A stretch of 64,000 bases of DNA from Acinetobacter lanii (GTDB lineage: Bacteria > Pseudomonadota > Gammaproteobacteria > Pseudomonadales > Moraxellaceae), in assembly GCF_011578285.1 (NCBI RefSeq), contig NZ_CP049916.1, positions 1,922,001 through 1,986,000 on the forward strand, read 5' to 3'. How positions within the stretch are numbered: the stretch's first letter is position 1; each line of letters starts with the position of its first letter. The translations under genes were made by a program, and so were the position numbers. Shown here piece after piece: positions 1-9,709 of the stretch. The notes below the pieces were generated by a model. The model worked only from the letters and a program-made list of their open reading frames with translations. It was not told the DNA's origin and searched no databases.

Positions 1-1896
1 GGATGCATTGCCCTCGACCCCATAAACCCGTTCATCGGTGTCGACCACATCAATGGTGAAATTAGGACGACCAAATTTCAGGCTTTTATCTGAGTCATTG
101 TAGAAAGCCGTTAATCCTGCATTCAGACCACGATCGGACTGGGTACGCCAACCCAATTCATAACTGTTGACTTTAATCGGATCAATCGACTGACTGTTCA
201 CCGCAAAACCTGCAGGCACATCACGTAACATGCGCTGTACATCCGGCAAGTTAGAGCCTTGTGAAAAATTGGCGAACAGCTGTTGCGCATCGCTTAGGTG
301 ATAGACCCCACCGATATTAAATAATGTCGCATCATGTTTGATTTTACCGCCATTTAATGGTTTTGGATCATAGCCAGCAACGCCATCTGCGACAATTTGC
401 TCAGAGTATGGGGTCGACTGACTGACCTCACTTTGCACACGTTCATGGCGAATCCCGGCTTGTAGCCCAATACGATCACTCAAATCGAATTGACTCTGTA
501 CAAAGAAACCCAATTTGTCGGTTTCTACATCCGGTCCAAATGAATAACGTTTTTGTGGACTGTAATTTAAGCCATTACTTTGCATAAAGGTGTTTAAATC
601 GTATTGACGAATGCTGGCTTGATCGGTTTCATTTTCATAATCCACCCCATAAGTCAGACCGAGTTTTCGACCATTTAAATCAACGTCTTTTTGCAAAGCC
701 AGTCGTGCACCCCATACATCAATATCGGTTTCGGATTGATAGACCAAATAGGTTGATTGTGGCAATGCACTATGCGCTAAACCGCTGACTGAGGGATAAT
801 AACGTGCCAACTCATTACGATAATAAGCCTCAGCATTTAAGCTGTGTCCCAAGAGGTCACTATTTTCATATTGGGTGTTCACGCTATAGCGTTCAGTTTT
901 CGGTTGATCCTTCAGCTGTAAGCCTAGAATGGCGTTTTGCGAAGGTTTGGCACCGAACAAAACCGCCAAATTGCTTCCATAATCTGGCCCATAATCACTG
1001 TCTTGTTCATCATTAAAATACTGTGTGCCCACACTTAGACTTTGAGTATCACTGATTGACCATTTGACACGACCATTGACATCCAATGTATCAGTGTCTT
1101 GACGATCAGTTTGTGCGACTTCAGGACCGACTCGATCACCATGACTGTCTTGAAATTCCCCGCGTTTGGCATAACTTGCACCTAAACTGCCTTTCAGCGC
1201 ACCTTGATTAAAGGATAGGGTTTGCGAGGCTTCATAGGCCATTGCATCAGATTTGACGTTGCTGCCTGAGGTAATACCGAGCTTGGTTTCAAAATTCAGC
1301 GGGTCTTCACCGCCTTGTTTGGTGATGATATTGATAATCCCGCCGGTTGCGCCTGAACCGTAGATACTGCTTGCACCGGATACCACCTCAATCCGCTCGA
1401 TCATGGCAGGACTGATACTGTTCAACTGACGTGAACCATCGCGATAACCGGTTTGCGGTACGCCATCAATCATGTATTGCACCACCCGCCCACGCATGGT
1501 CATGCCATAATTGGAGGTTGTACCACTGCCTGCGGTTAAAGATGGCACAAGTAAACCTAAAATATCTGAGGTGCTTTTTCCAGCATTGGCTTGCTTTTCA
1601 ATCTCTTCACGATCAATGCGATACACCGTCCCTGCAATATCAGCAATGCTTTTGGCAGAACGGGTGGCTGTGGTCACAATCGCAGATAACTGAGTGGCCT
1701 TATTATTTGAGGCTGTCGCAGTAGAAGTTGATGATATGTCATTTTCAGGCTGTGGCTCTCGTGCATACAGTTGCGTTGAAATGGCCAAACTCAATAGACT
1801 GAGTTGCATCGGCTTTTTCAAATGGGTAAATGAACGATGTACTTTGAAAGTTTTTTTGAGCTGTTGTATGGCTTTTTTTTGATTTGATCTTGTCAT
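1..1896 (-). CDS. TonB-dependent siderophore receptor (3' end outside window)
   Basis: Outer-membrane beta-barrel receptor that imports a ferric siderophore using TonB energy. The frame is open from an ATG at 1894-1896 to the window edge (632 codons), so the C-terminal end is missing. Visible parts: a long basic N-terminus with a hydrophobic signal segment near residues 30-42, then a plug domain with 'ATRSAKSIADIAGTVY', 'MTMRGR', 'QYMIDGVPQ' and 'IERIEVVSGASSIYGSGATGG' type motifs, then long barrel sequence rich in aromatic residues. It is the last visible gene of the siderophore locus, 39 bp after the permease gene, so it most likely takes up the siderophore made by the upstream genes. Receptor identity is confident; the ligand is inferred from context. 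Confidence 0.93.
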   Translation of the reverse strand, partial: MTRSNQKKAIQQLKKTFKVHRSFTHLKKPMQLSLLSLAISTQLYAREPQPENDISSTSTATASNNKATQLSAIVTTATRSAKSIADIAGTVYRIDREEIEKQANAGKSTSDILGLLVPSLTAGSGTTSNYGMTMRGRVVQYMIDGVPQTGYRDGSRQLNSISPAMIERIEVVSGASSIYGSGATGGIINIITKQGGEDPLNFETKLGITSGSNVKSDAMAYEASQTLSFNQGALKGSLGASYAKRGEFQDSHGDRVGPEVAQTDRQDTDTLDVNGRVKWSISDTQSLSVGTQYFNDEQDSDYGPDYGSNLAVLFGAKPSQNAILGLQLKDQPKTERYSVNTQYENSDLLGHSLNAEAYYRNELARYYPSVSGLAHSALPQSTYLVYQSETDIDVWGARLALQKDVDLNGRKLGLTYGVDYENETDQASIRQYDLNTFMQSNGLNYSPQKRYSFGPDVETDKLGFFVQSQFDLSDRIGLQAGIRHERVQSEVSQSTPYSEQIVADGVAGYDPKPLNGGKIKHDATLFNIGGVYHLSDAQQLFANFSQGSNLPDVQRMLRDVPAGFAVNSQSIDPIKVNSYELGWRTQSDRGLNAGLTAFYNDSDKSLKFGRPNFTIDVVDTDERVYGVEGNAS

Positions 1897-1935
1897 TTTT
1901 TAACTACTCATTTTGATCGATGTTGTATTGAGACA

Positions 1936-3213
1936 TTAGGGATTGAGGGATGGATGCTGCACTGAGACATTTTTTTGGATTTGGGAGATAATCAGTTGAC
2001 TCAAAATCACACTGAGTAGGGATGCAATGGTGAGCACCACATAAAAGTTGCCATAACCGAGTGACTTGGCGAGAAAGCCTGAACTGGCACCGCCAATGAA
2101 ATACACCAACAGCTCAAAACACACCAAAATGGTGAAATCTGTTCCCGCCTGTTTTTTGGAACTGGTCTGCATGAAGTAAGCATAAAGGGAGGTCATGGCG
2201 ATATAGCGAATCGCCAATAAAGCCACCACAAACAGCCCTAACAGCAAATGCCATTGCGTAAGCCAACCCAATAAAATCGCAGCGCCTAATAATGCATACA
2301 AGGCTGTTCGACACCAACCTGCCCATAACAGCAATCGCGTGGCTTGGACTTTTTTGAGTAAATATGCAGCGCTGACCGCTGCCACCAAGCCCACTCCTGC
2401 CCCGACCACTGACATTAAGATGCCGATTTGTGATAAGGACCATTTTAGATCGATGAGCATGGGATTAAGCATCGCCATAGCCGGTGCTTCAACCACACGA
2501 TAGACCACGATCAACAATAATGCCCACAGCATGTCTTTACGTTTAAAGGCACGAATTAAGCTCGGACGTTCATGTGTGGTTTGATCTGATATCGGCTTTT
2601 CTTGAATTTTAAAAACCGCGAGCATGGTTAAAGCAGTCATCACTGCCAAACTGGTCAGTGCCACTTTCCAACCATAATATTGGTACAGCCATAGCGTGAC
2701 CGCGCCCCCGATCATACTACCGAGTGCCACGCCCATACTTTGTGCCATACTGCCGAGTCGATATTCAGATTCATTGAATGCCTCAACCGTATAGCCATCG
2801 ATGGCAATGTCTTGGGTTGCTGCAAAACTGGAAATCCATAACCCTACGACGACAAATTCGGTCAAGCCATAATCAAACTGCGTCCACGCTAAAACCAAAA
2901 CACCGAAGACCAAAGCCATTTGTGTCAGCAATAACCAAGTTTTGCGTTTACCGAGGGCTTTGATATAAAAACGATCAATCAACGGCGCCCAAAAGAACTT
3001 AAATGCCCACGGGATATACAACAAAGACAACATGCCAATCCAACGCAAATCGACCCCTTGAGAGCGGAGAATGGCAGGTAAAGCCACATTATAAAAATAC
3101 AGCGGTAGAGCATGTGCCAAGTACAGCACCACCACCACGCTGAGACCTAATGTGGTGACGGTTTTGAGCGGCGCCGTTGACGATGTCACGGATGAAGGAT
3201 TTAAGTTGGACAT
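1936..3213 (-). CDS. MFS siderophore permease, RhtX/FptX-like
   Basis: Twelve-helix major facilitator protein of about 425 residues. The N-terminal region ('LYFYNVALPAILRSQGVDL', 'FKFFWAPLIDRFY') resembles the RhtX/FptX group, single-subunit inner-membrane permeases for rhizobactin 1021 and pyochelin. It probably brings the ferric siderophore across the inner membrane, although export cannot be excluded. I prefer the ATG at 3213, preceded by GAGG with a 5-nt gap, over the upstream ATG at 3234. Either start overlaps the end of the preceding 126-residue gene, which implies translational coupling in the siderophore operon. Confidence 0.85.
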   Translation of the reverse strand: MSNLNPSSVTSSTAPLKTVTTLGLSVVVVLYLAHALPLYFYNVALPAILRSQGVDLRWIGMLSLLYIPWAFKFFWAPLIDRFYIKALGKRKTWLLLTQMALVFGVLVLAWTQFDYGLTEFVVVGLWISSFAATQDIAIDGYTVEAFNESEYRLGSMAQSMGVALGSMIGGAVTLWLYQYYGWKVALTSLAVMTALTMLAVFKIQEKPISDQTTHERPSLIRAFKRKDMLWALLLIVVYRVVEAPAMAMLNPMLIDLKWSLSQIGILMSVVGAGVGLVAAVSAAYLLKKVQATRLLLWAGWCRTALYALLGAAILLGWLTQWHLLLGLFVVALLAIRYIAMTSLYAYFMQTSSKKQAGTDFTILVCFELLVYFIGGASSGFLAKSLGYGNFYVVLTIASLLSVILSQLIISQIQKNVSVQHPSLNP

Positions 3214-3581
3214 AGCCACCTCTGTACGGCCCATTGCAACGCATCAGCATTGTTGAGGGTCACGTAATACGGTACCCGCCATGCAGCATGCAGAGCTGGT
3301 GAATTGAGACGTTGTTGATCGTGTCGATCCTGTGCAATGCGCACCAGACCTAGACAATATTGAAAGAAAAGTTGCTTATATGTTTTATACCAAACCGCTT
3401 GTAGCTGGCGGTATTCTTCAGGGAATGTGGTGCCCACAGCGCTGTGCATGACCAAAACAAAGTGCTGTTTTTTTAGTAACAGTCTTTCAACTTGCGTCAG
3501 CCACAGTTCAAACTCGGCGATACTGACCTGCCCAGAAAAGCGCATGTCCATAATTTGCATATGCGTGGCAACGTAGCTCAT
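3201..3581 (-). CDS. Small conserved protein of the siderophore operon
   Basis: A 126-residue soluble protein with no signal peptide or membrane segment. I do not recognise a domain with certainty. The N-terminal half ('FSGQVSIAEFELWLTQVE', 'FVLVMHSAVGTTF') has an alternating strand/helix pattern that could suit a STAS-like or small alpha/beta fold. It is embedded in the operon: its start overlaps the stop of the acyltransferase gene by 4 bp and its end overlaps the permease gene. That placement suggests a role in siderophore assembly or transport. No function is assigned. Confidence 0.75.
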   Translation of the reverse strand: MSYVATHMQIMDMRFSGQVSIAEFELWLTQVERLLLKKQHFVLVMHSAVGTTFPEEYRQLQAVWYKTYKQLFFQYCLGLVRIAQDRHDQQRLNSPALHAAWRVPYYVTLNNADALQWAVQRWLCPT

Positions 3582-4237
3582 GCTAGCGCCTCAATAGTTG
3601 CTCCTTTTATGCCTTGCTGTGATGCTAATGTTTGGGCATAGGCATTGGATTGAGCGAGGTAGTCAGCAAATTTTTGGTAAAAAGCTTCACGGTAGCAGTA
3701 ATACAACATGGCAGTTTTTTCCGGCATCGGAATCAGCCCTTGTGGCTCATAACACAGCTCCTCAACCACTTTGGCATAGGGCTTAACGGTATGATCAGGC
3801 TCGCCCACGATTTTTGCTGAAGCGGCATGTTCAAAAATGTAAAAACTCAATAGACGCATCACAGGTCTTAAATAACCTTTGCCAAATACTGATTTTTCAC
3901 CGAACAATAAATGCCAACCGAGATCTAAATCATCGCCTTTGTAATAACGCCCAATTCGATCACGCTTGCCTTCATAAATTTCGGTATAACCTACATCTTG
4001 ACCATTTACACCCACAATCAATAAGCGTTGATGATCATCCGCCAACATCTTGTCGTAATAGACCGTTAGTTCCAGTTCAGATTTATTCAATTGCCACTGC
4101 TTTATCACGTGCGGTTCATTCATCCACTGGTGTAAAAGTGGAATATCTTGCGGATATTGCACCTGACGTAAATAATATTGCGTCTCATTCTCATGGTATG
4201 GATAAAAATCAGGGAGTTGCTGAGATAAAGTCGTCAT
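3578..4237 (-). CDS. GNAT-family siderophore N-acyltransferase (IucB/RhbD-like)
   Basis: A 219-residue acyltransferase of the aerobactin IucB / AlcB / RhbD type. It would transfer an acyl group from acyl-CoA to the N-hydroxylated diamine, creating the hydroxamate ligand. Family features: 'QDIPLLHQWMNEPHV' near residue 30, 'VGYTEIYEG' and 'DLGWHLLFGEKSVFGKGY' in the acyl-CoA binding core, and 'GEPDHTVKPYAKV' near the C-terminus. It lies between the IucC-like synthetase (46-bp gap) and the small unknown gene (4-bp overlap). In acinetoferrin-type siderophores the acyl group is a medium-chain enoyl group; whether that applies here is inference. Confidence 0.88.
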   Translation of the reverse strand: MTTLSQQLPDFYPYHENETQYYLRQVQYPQDIPLLHQWMNEPHVIKQWQLNKSELELTVYYDKMLADDHQRLLIVGVNGQDVGYTEIYEGKRDRIGRYYKGDDLDLGWHLLFGEKSVFGKGYLRPVMRLLSFYIFEHAASAKIVGEPDHTVKPYAKVVEELCYEPQGLIPMPEKTAMLYYCYREAFYQKFADYLAQSNAYAQTLASQQGIKGATIEALA

Positions 4238-4283
4238 ATGTTTTGCTCTTCATTCGGGTTTAAATAAGGATTAATTCGCTGTC

Positions 4284-6182
4284 TTAAGCACTTAAAGTGC
4301 CTTGAAAATCAGGTGAAGATTCATCTTTGTGAATTTGATCGGTATCTGCCGCATGCGCACTGTTTTGAATGTGATATTGATCTGCGTATTGGGTTCTATT
4401 ACGCCAAATTTTTAAAGTATCGGGGCTGACAGGATTAAATATAGGATCTAAGAACACTGGCACTGGGCGTTCAGCTTCATCGTTATAACTGGTGGTAAAT
4501 AGACGGACCCGATTCAGACAAATTTTGTCAAATTTTGCTCTAAAAATGTCAAATTTAGCGATGCGCTGTGACAGTTCAGGATGTGCTTGATGTAAAGCTT
4601 CAATACTCTCTGAAATGGTCTGCCAAAACTCAATTTCACGATGCTGCGAATATTCTTTAAGAAATACATTACAGATATAACGGTAATGCACCATAAATAA
4701 TCCTGTGAAAATAAAATGACTCAGTTCTTGGGCTGGGTGTCGAAGCAAAAGATCAGCTTCCGCTGGTAAATTTTTTAACTCAGGGAAATCTTCATCGACC
4801 AAATTGATATCATCGACAAAGTCTTTGAGCACCATGGCTTTAGGCAGACCCTGTTCATGCACCAGCATGCTGTTTTCACCATGTGGAGAAAAAGCCAAAC
4901 CGTATTTGTATAAGCAAATCAATAAGGGATGAATACAAACATCGGCAAAACAGCGTAACCAAGCCAATGGATCCAAACCTGATGCCTCAATCAGAGTTTT
5001 AAGGACTGAGTTTCCGTCGAGATCGACATGCAGTAATGCGGCTTGCGACAACACCTGTTGATGTGGCTTTACATAAGCATCGACACTTTCACGCCATAAA
5101 CAACCAAACAACTCTTTAAATTGATACGGCGCACTCTCAATCTGATCAAAACAGGGTTGCTGAATGGTAAGGCTTGCCACTTCACCCAAGAAAATCACCC
5201 CTGACTTTTGCAGGTCATGATCTTGCACATGTATCTGTTTTAACCATTGGGTCACTACAGGTGCAGCTAAATTACGTTTAGAGGGCAATCCACGATAAAC
5301 GGCTGTATTAAAAATACTCACCGGTAACTTAATATAATGACGTTGTGCTTGTGTTGTATTACACAAGGTACGAATCGATTGCATCGGGATATAAGCGTCA
5401 TGACTCATGCCGAGTTCAATGATGCGCTGATCGACTATTTCATTGGCATAGGTCGCCACCAACCATTGATTCCATTGCCAATCATGTACAGGAATCAAAA
5501 AATAATCATGGGTATTAACCTGTTTGTCTTGTAACACTTGCTCAAACTGCTGTAATTCGGATGGGTCAAATTCATGCTGATATAAGGCTTGTGCATGCCA
5601 CTCATTTGTAGACCGGTACTGCGCTAAATCACGATGTACCGCCAGCCAAAGTACTTTGACTTCAGGTGAAAGCTCAGGTGCGGCATTTAAATAATCATCA
5701 TAGCCAAATCCCATCCGACCTTTACTCATGATTAACCAAGGGTGACCTCGGAGCATGCCTTCAATTTGATGGTGCGGTGCAGTCAACACGGCTTGGCTAG
5801 GCAAACGTTTTGGATCAAATAAATGCGCTTCAGCCAACCATGTATTGTTCATCTCCTTGATTAAGTAGGCACGTGTAAAAGCTTTCACTTGTGCTTGCTC
5901 AGAAAATGCAGCAATAAAATGATGTAAATTCCAAGCAACCGCTTCAGTGCCTGCGGTCATATCGCGTACAGAACCTGATTGGATCTGCCAATGCCCGAGT
6001 AAATATTGGTAGCCCTCAAACTGATAACATCGATCTGCCAATTTCAGTTCGAAACGATTTTCACTCAAGTGTTCAACTTGAATGATTTCCTCATACAAAA
6101 ACTCTGCAATTGCCATTTCAATTAAGCGTTGCCCTGCCGCTCGCCACTGCTGTTGATTAATTTGTAATGTTGCGAAAGTCAT
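4284..6182 (-). CDS. NIS siderophore synthetase, IucC-like
   Basis: A 632-residue NRPS-independent siderophore synthetase. These enzymes use ATP to activate a carboxylate of citrate and condense it with an amine or hydroxamate. Motifs: 'RGHPWLIMSKGRMGFGYDDY' around residues 144-163 (the conserved HP...K..R.GF ATP/citrate region), 'HGENSML' near residue 435, and a C-terminal 'FLDPIFNP'. The long polar tail after residue 600 looks dispensable. Its ATG overlaps the stop of the monooxygenase gene by 4 bp. Together with the other synthetase it should carry out the two successive condensations on citrate; the order of action cannot be read from sequence. Confidence 0.93.
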   Translation of the reverse strand: MTFATLQINQQQWRAAGQRLIEMAIAEFLYEEIIQVEHLSENRFELKLADRCYQFEGYQYLLGHWQIQSGSVRDMTAGTEAVAWNLHHFIAAFSEQAQVKAFTRAYLIKEMNNTWLAEAHLFDPKRLPSQAVLTAPHHQIEGMLRGHPWLIMSKGRMGFGYDDYLNAAPELSPEVKVLWLAVHRDLAQYRSTNEWHAQALYQHEFDPSELQQFEQVLQDKQVNTHDYFLIPVHDWQWNQWLVATYANEIVDQRIIELGMSHDAYIPMQSIRTLCNTTQAQRHYIKLPVSIFNTAVYRGLPSKRNLAAPVVTQWLKQIHVQDHDLQKSGVIFLGEVASLTIQQPCFDQIESAPYQFKELFGCLWRESVDAYVKPHQQVLSQAALLHVDLDGNSVLKTLIEASGLDPLAWLRCFADVCIHPLLICLYKYGLAFSPHGENSMLVHEQGLPKAMVLKDFVDDINLVDEDFPELKNLPAEADLLLRHPAQELSHFIFTGLFMVHYRYICNVFLKEYSQHREIEFWQTISESIEALHQAHPELSQRIAKFDIFRAKFDKICLNRVRLFTTSYNDEAERPVPVFLDPIFNPVSPDTLKIWRNRTQYADQYHIQNSAHAADTDQIHKDESSPDFQGTLSA

Positions 6183-7747
6183 ATGCTTTTCTCATAGCGC
6201 ACAGTCGAACTGTGATTTTTTAAGAATTGGGTTTCAGATGCGTCACGCAACATGCAGATCTTTTTTGCATCCGATGCCAGTGCGTGCTTGCCCTGTTTTT
6301 CTCGCTCGTGTTGCGAGGGTTGATAGGGTTGAGAATTTTGATCGGTTCGATCGTGTGGCGATGGTTGCGAAGATTGATCGTGTTGATGTTTTTGTGAATC
6401 CAGCGCGGCAATCATCTGTACATGCGGATTATGATCAGGTTCGAAATGCTGAAAACATTGCGATTGACCTGATATTTCATAGAGTTCAAATCCTGCCAGT
6501 TGATTGGCTATGATCGCAGCTCGATAAGCCCCCATGCCTAAGTCGGGTGTCACCACACCATGACTGTGCATCTCTTGATTTTGAACATAAATTTCGCCAT
6601 AGCCACTATAAGTTACTCGGTAATCCTGACTGATTTTCCAATGCCCTTGATGGTCTTGTTCGATCCACTGTTCTAGCGGTTTTAAAAATTCAAATTTCGG
6701 AGTCCGGTATCCGGTTGCAGCCACCACGACGTCAGCATCCAGATAAAACTGTTGTTGAGTGAGCTTATGCTCAAACACCAAGCGAATACGGGTATCCAAT
6801 TGCGGAATTGCATTAACCAATTGAGATTGACTGTGTAAATGCGTTGCAGGCGGTGTATTGGCAATACTGCGGTTGTATAATTTTTCATAAATGGCAGTGA
6901 TATTTTTGCCACTAATCCCTTTATAGAGCAGTCCCTGCTGTTGCAATTGAGCCTGCTTGCACGATGCATCCAAGCGATAAAAATGCTGTGCATAATCTGG
7001 ACTAAAATGTTCGAGTCCTAGAGGGCTATATTCCATTGGGAAAAAACCCTGCGACCGTGTCAACCAATGCAAGTTAAACTGTGGCAACTGCATTTGATCA
7101 TGCTGAAATTGACGATCAAATAAATCTTGGAATACTTCTGCGGCCGATTGCCCTGAGCCCAAGACCACCACATTGCCCTTGAGCATTTGATCTGATTTTT
7201 CGACTACATTTAAGTATGCTGCGGAATGCATACAGCGCTCGGGATACTGCTGCTGCACCTGTTCTAAGCATTCAGGTAAATTTGCCACATTGCCTGAACC
7301 TAAAACCAAATTTCGGCAACGATAGCGGTTTAAAATACCAGCTTGTTCAACCGTGACTTCAAAACCAAGCTCTTTGGGAATGACCGCAATCACAGTGGAT
7401 AAGTATTGAATCGAATCCAACTGATCTGCCACCCATTGGCAATAATGGTTATATTCACGGCGTGGAATATGCGCTTGTTCTAAAAAATAAAACTTGTACA
7501 GGCGTTGTTGCTGTTTTAAATAGTTTAAAAAACCAAAGGGACTGGTCGGATCAACCATCGAAACCAAATCTGCCATAAAGGGCACTTGCAACACGGTATT
7601 GGGAAGTTGCATACCCGCATGCCAATCAAATTGTGCTTTCTGCTCAAAAAATAAATAATTTAGAGACGTTTTGGCGTGTAGCAGACTGGCCAAACTTAAA
7701 TTAAATGGGCCAAGTCCAATCGCAATAAAATCAAGCATAGGCCACAT
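6179..7747 (-). CDS. Diamine/lysine/ornithine N-monooxygenase (IucD/RhbE-like)
   Basis: Flavin- and NADPH-dependent enzyme that N-hydroxylates the primary amine used for the hydroxamate. Motifs: FAD site 'IAIGLGPFNLSLASLL' at residues 8-23, NADPH site 'VVVLGSGQSAAEVF' near residue 195, and the family 'ATGY' motif in 'VVAATGYRTPKFEFL'. At 522 residues it is about 80 longer than usual family members (roughly 430-450). The extra part is a C-terminal low-complexity tail rich in Gln, His, Asp and Ser. It overlaps both neighbouring synthetase genes (17 bp and 4 bp), so it is translationally coupled. Substrate (probably 1,3-diaminopropane) is inferred from the cluster type. Confidence 0.92.
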   Translation of the reverse strand: MWPMLDFIAIGLGPFNLSLASLLHAKTSLNYLFFEQKAQFDWHAGMQLPNTVLQVPFMADLVSMVDPTSPFGFLNYLKQQQRLYKFYFLEQAHIPRREYNHYCQWVADQLDSIQYLSTVIAVIPKELGFEVTVEQAGILNRYRCRNLVLGSGNVANLPECLEQVQQQYPERCMHSAAYLNVVEKSDQMLKGNVVVLGSGQSAAEVFQDLFDRQFQHDQMQLPQFNLHWLTRSQGFFPMEYSPLGLEHFSPDYAQHFYRLDASCKQAQLQQQGLLYKGISGKNITAIYEKLYNRSIANTPPATHLHSQSQLVNAIPQLDTRIRLVFEHKLTQQQFYLDADVVVAATGYRTPKFEFLKPLEQWIEQDHQGHWKISQDYRVTYSGYGEIYVQNQEMHSHGVVTPDLGMGAYRAAIIANQLAGFELYEISGQSQCFQHFEPDHNPHVQMIAALDSQKHQHDQSSQPSPHDRTDQNSQPYQPSQHEREKQGKHALASDAKKICMLRDASETQFLKNHSSTVRYEKSI

Positions 7748-9599
7748 CCTGGTGTTGTATCTGTAATGGATTAGCCAATTGAATATAGACCGACTGCTCT
7801 GACACCGGTGCAGTCAGTTCATCCAATTCATACAGACGGGTCAATAAATTGCCTTTATAGGGCAAGGTGTCCTTATACAGTAACCCGTGTAATAGTGTGC
7901 TTTCAGGATATTCCAGCAACAGTGATTTAAGTTTTTCTTGTAAGGCATGAATTAAGCGCTGTTCAGTTATATAGCCTGTAACGCCAATCGCATTGATGAT
8001 GCCAAATAAAGTATTGCCAAAGAAATAATAACTAAAACGCTCATCGACAAAGGCTTGTGTTCCCACCGCATGCGCTTTATCGCTTAATTCGGGGAATGCC
8101 ACTAAAATGTCGTGTGCCAATTCTTCAATATAATAAAACCCTTGATTGTCACGTAGCCACAGGTGTTTTGGCATACCGTGTTCCAGTTCCACCAGCACAT
8201 TTTGTTGATGCGATTCAAACGCCATGCCATAGCGATGATAGAGACACATCATCGGATCGAGACTGATCTCTAAAAATCGCTGAAACCACGACAAGGCAAT
8301 CTCGGATTTCTGCCCTTTTGAAGCCTGCTGAATACCTTGATCTTTTTCAATATGCTGAAACAGCGCATTAAAACGATTGATCGGTTGGGTTAAATGATCT
8401 TCACATAAGGAAGCAATACAGGTGATTTGTTGGGTCGAATGAAAAGGTTGTTCTCTAAAAATGCATAGGCTTTCATTGATCAATTGTCCGTCTATTTTTA
8501 ATGACATCCAAGCCGGATCATTAAGTGCTTTCAAGCTTGGACATTGCTGTAAAATCTGTTGACCCAAAGGGCTATGCCACAGCTTATACGTCATCACACC
8601 ACGATGACCTTCTTTTTCTAAATTAACGCGGACTGAGTTGGTCACCATAACTGACAATGACGGTTTGAATTGCCACGGCGCATCAAAACTCGCTAAGGTG
8701 CGAACAGAGGTTGTTGGGGACAACTGCCACCCCAGCTCACCTAAATCAATTAAATGATCCTGTTGTTTCAGTGCTTTAAACCAAGTCTGAGATTGTAAAT
8801 AACGTGCTTGCCAAGGATGAAGCGGGACAAGTTTATAATTCGGATATTGTGCGAATAATTTCAACTCACCTTCAGACAGGACTTGTTGAAGCTCGGTTTT
8901 TAGTTGCTCTGAAATTTCAAGATATGTTGTTTGTTGAGAAGATTTTGAAGAATGATTGGATGGTGTATCTGATGCGATGCATTCAGATTGCATTAAGGCA
9001 GAATCTTCAGCCACATATTCAGATGAAACCAACCAAAAATTTAATTGGACTTTAGCTTTTGTTTCAGGTGAATATTTTTTCCAATCATCGTGTATGAAAC
9101 CAGTCCGACTTTTTGGCGCAGGATGCATACTGTGACCACAGATTAAGGATTGTTCAGTTTCAATAAAATTTTGCTCAACACCTCTCATCTGATTAAAATC
9201 ATGTTTTCGCTCATTTAAAAAGTGTGCAAGTGCCTCACGACTTTGAATCCAACGCTCTAATAGAGAGGCTGAGTCTAGGGTTCTCACTGTGTTTTGTAGC
9301 AGTTCTTCCAACAATAAACTTGCGAGGGTTACTGAACTAAATGAATGTAAATGACCTTTAATCCATATATTTGGCAGAGCCGCAATGCGATGTCTGCCCA
9401 CCAAACTCACATAAGAAAGTGGAACTAAAACTTGACCTTTTAAGTGGTCAAGTGAAATCGATAACAACGTCAAGCCTTGGCTAAACGAAATTTGAGTCGA
9501 GTTTTGTTGATATTTTTCAAGTAACGTGGCTTGACCCGTTTCTTGAGCATATGCATTGACTAGATGTTGCATCGCCAGTCGATTGGCAAGCTCTTTCAT
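7731..9599 (-). CDS. NIS siderophore synthetase, IucA/RhbC-like
   Basis: The first gene of the operon, 622 residues, a second NRPS-independent siderophore synthetase and divergent paralogue of the IucC-like one. Motifs: 'GHSMHPAPKSRTGF' near residue 155 (GHxxHPxxKxRxGF signature), 'HPWQARYLQSQTW' near residue 257, and 'HQQNVLVELEHGMPKHLWLRD' near residue 460, the last being the HxQN active-site region. Probable job: the first amide bond between citrate and the acylated hydroxydiamine. Upstream lies a Fur-box-like sequence, so expression should rise under iron limitation. Confidence 0.93.
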   Translation of the reverse strand: MKELANRLAMQHLVNAYAQETGQATLLEKYQQNSTQISFSQGLTLLSISLDHLKGQVLVPLSYVSLVGRHRIAALPNIWIKGHLHSFSSVTLASLLLEELLQNTVRTLDSASLLERWIQSREALAHFLNERKHDFNQMRGVEQNFIETEQSLICGHSMHPAPKSRTGFIHDDWKKYSPETKAKVQLNFWLVSSEYVAEDSALMQSECIASDTPSNHSSKSSQQTTYLEISEQLKTELQQVLSEGELKLFAQYPNYKLVPLHPWQARYLQSQTWFKALKQQDHLIDLGELGWQLSPTTSVRTLASFDAPWQFKPSLSVMVTNSVRVNLEKEGHRGVMTYKLWHSPLGQQILQQCPSLKALNDPAWMSLKIDGQLINESLCIFREQPFHSTQQITCIASLCEDHLTQPINRFNALFQHIEKDQGIQQASKGQKSEIALSWFQRFLEISLDPMMCLYHRYGMAFESHQQNVLVELEHGMPKHLWLRDNQGFYYIEELAHDILVAFPELSDKAHAVGTQAFVDERFSYYFFGNTLFGIINAIGVTGYITEQRLIHALQEKLKSLLLEYPESTLLHGLLYKDTLPYKGNLLTRLYELDELTAPVSEQSVYIQLANPLQIQHQDVAYA

Positions 9600-9690
9600 C
9601 TGACCATATCCTCTTCTTGAGATTTCCTGTGAAATCTTATGTCCGTTTGATCATTATTAGATACGCGTTGGCCAACGCAAAGTTCATGTT

Positions 9691-9709
9691 AATGATAATC
9701 GTTATTATT
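9691..9709. promoter_or_regulatory. Fur box upstream of the siderophore operon
   Basis: The 19 bp AATGATAATCGTTATTATT match the Fur consensus (GATAATGATAATCATTATC) closely, with overlapping GATAAT-like hexamers in both orientations. The site sits about 92 bp before the start codon of the first NIS synthetase, as expected for iron repression. No other site of this quality was seen in the window. Confidence 0.8.

Noticed and set aside
804..1882. Plus-strand open frames within the first 1.9 kb
   Set aside because: They lie inside the TonB-dependent receptor gene on the opposite strand, which shows clear plug and barrel motifs, so they are antisense shadows.
6220..6513. Alternative open frames opposite and beside the monooxygenase tail
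   Set aside because: They are produced by the low-complexity tail sequence, have no ribosome site or family motifs, and lie within an operon of overlapping real genes.
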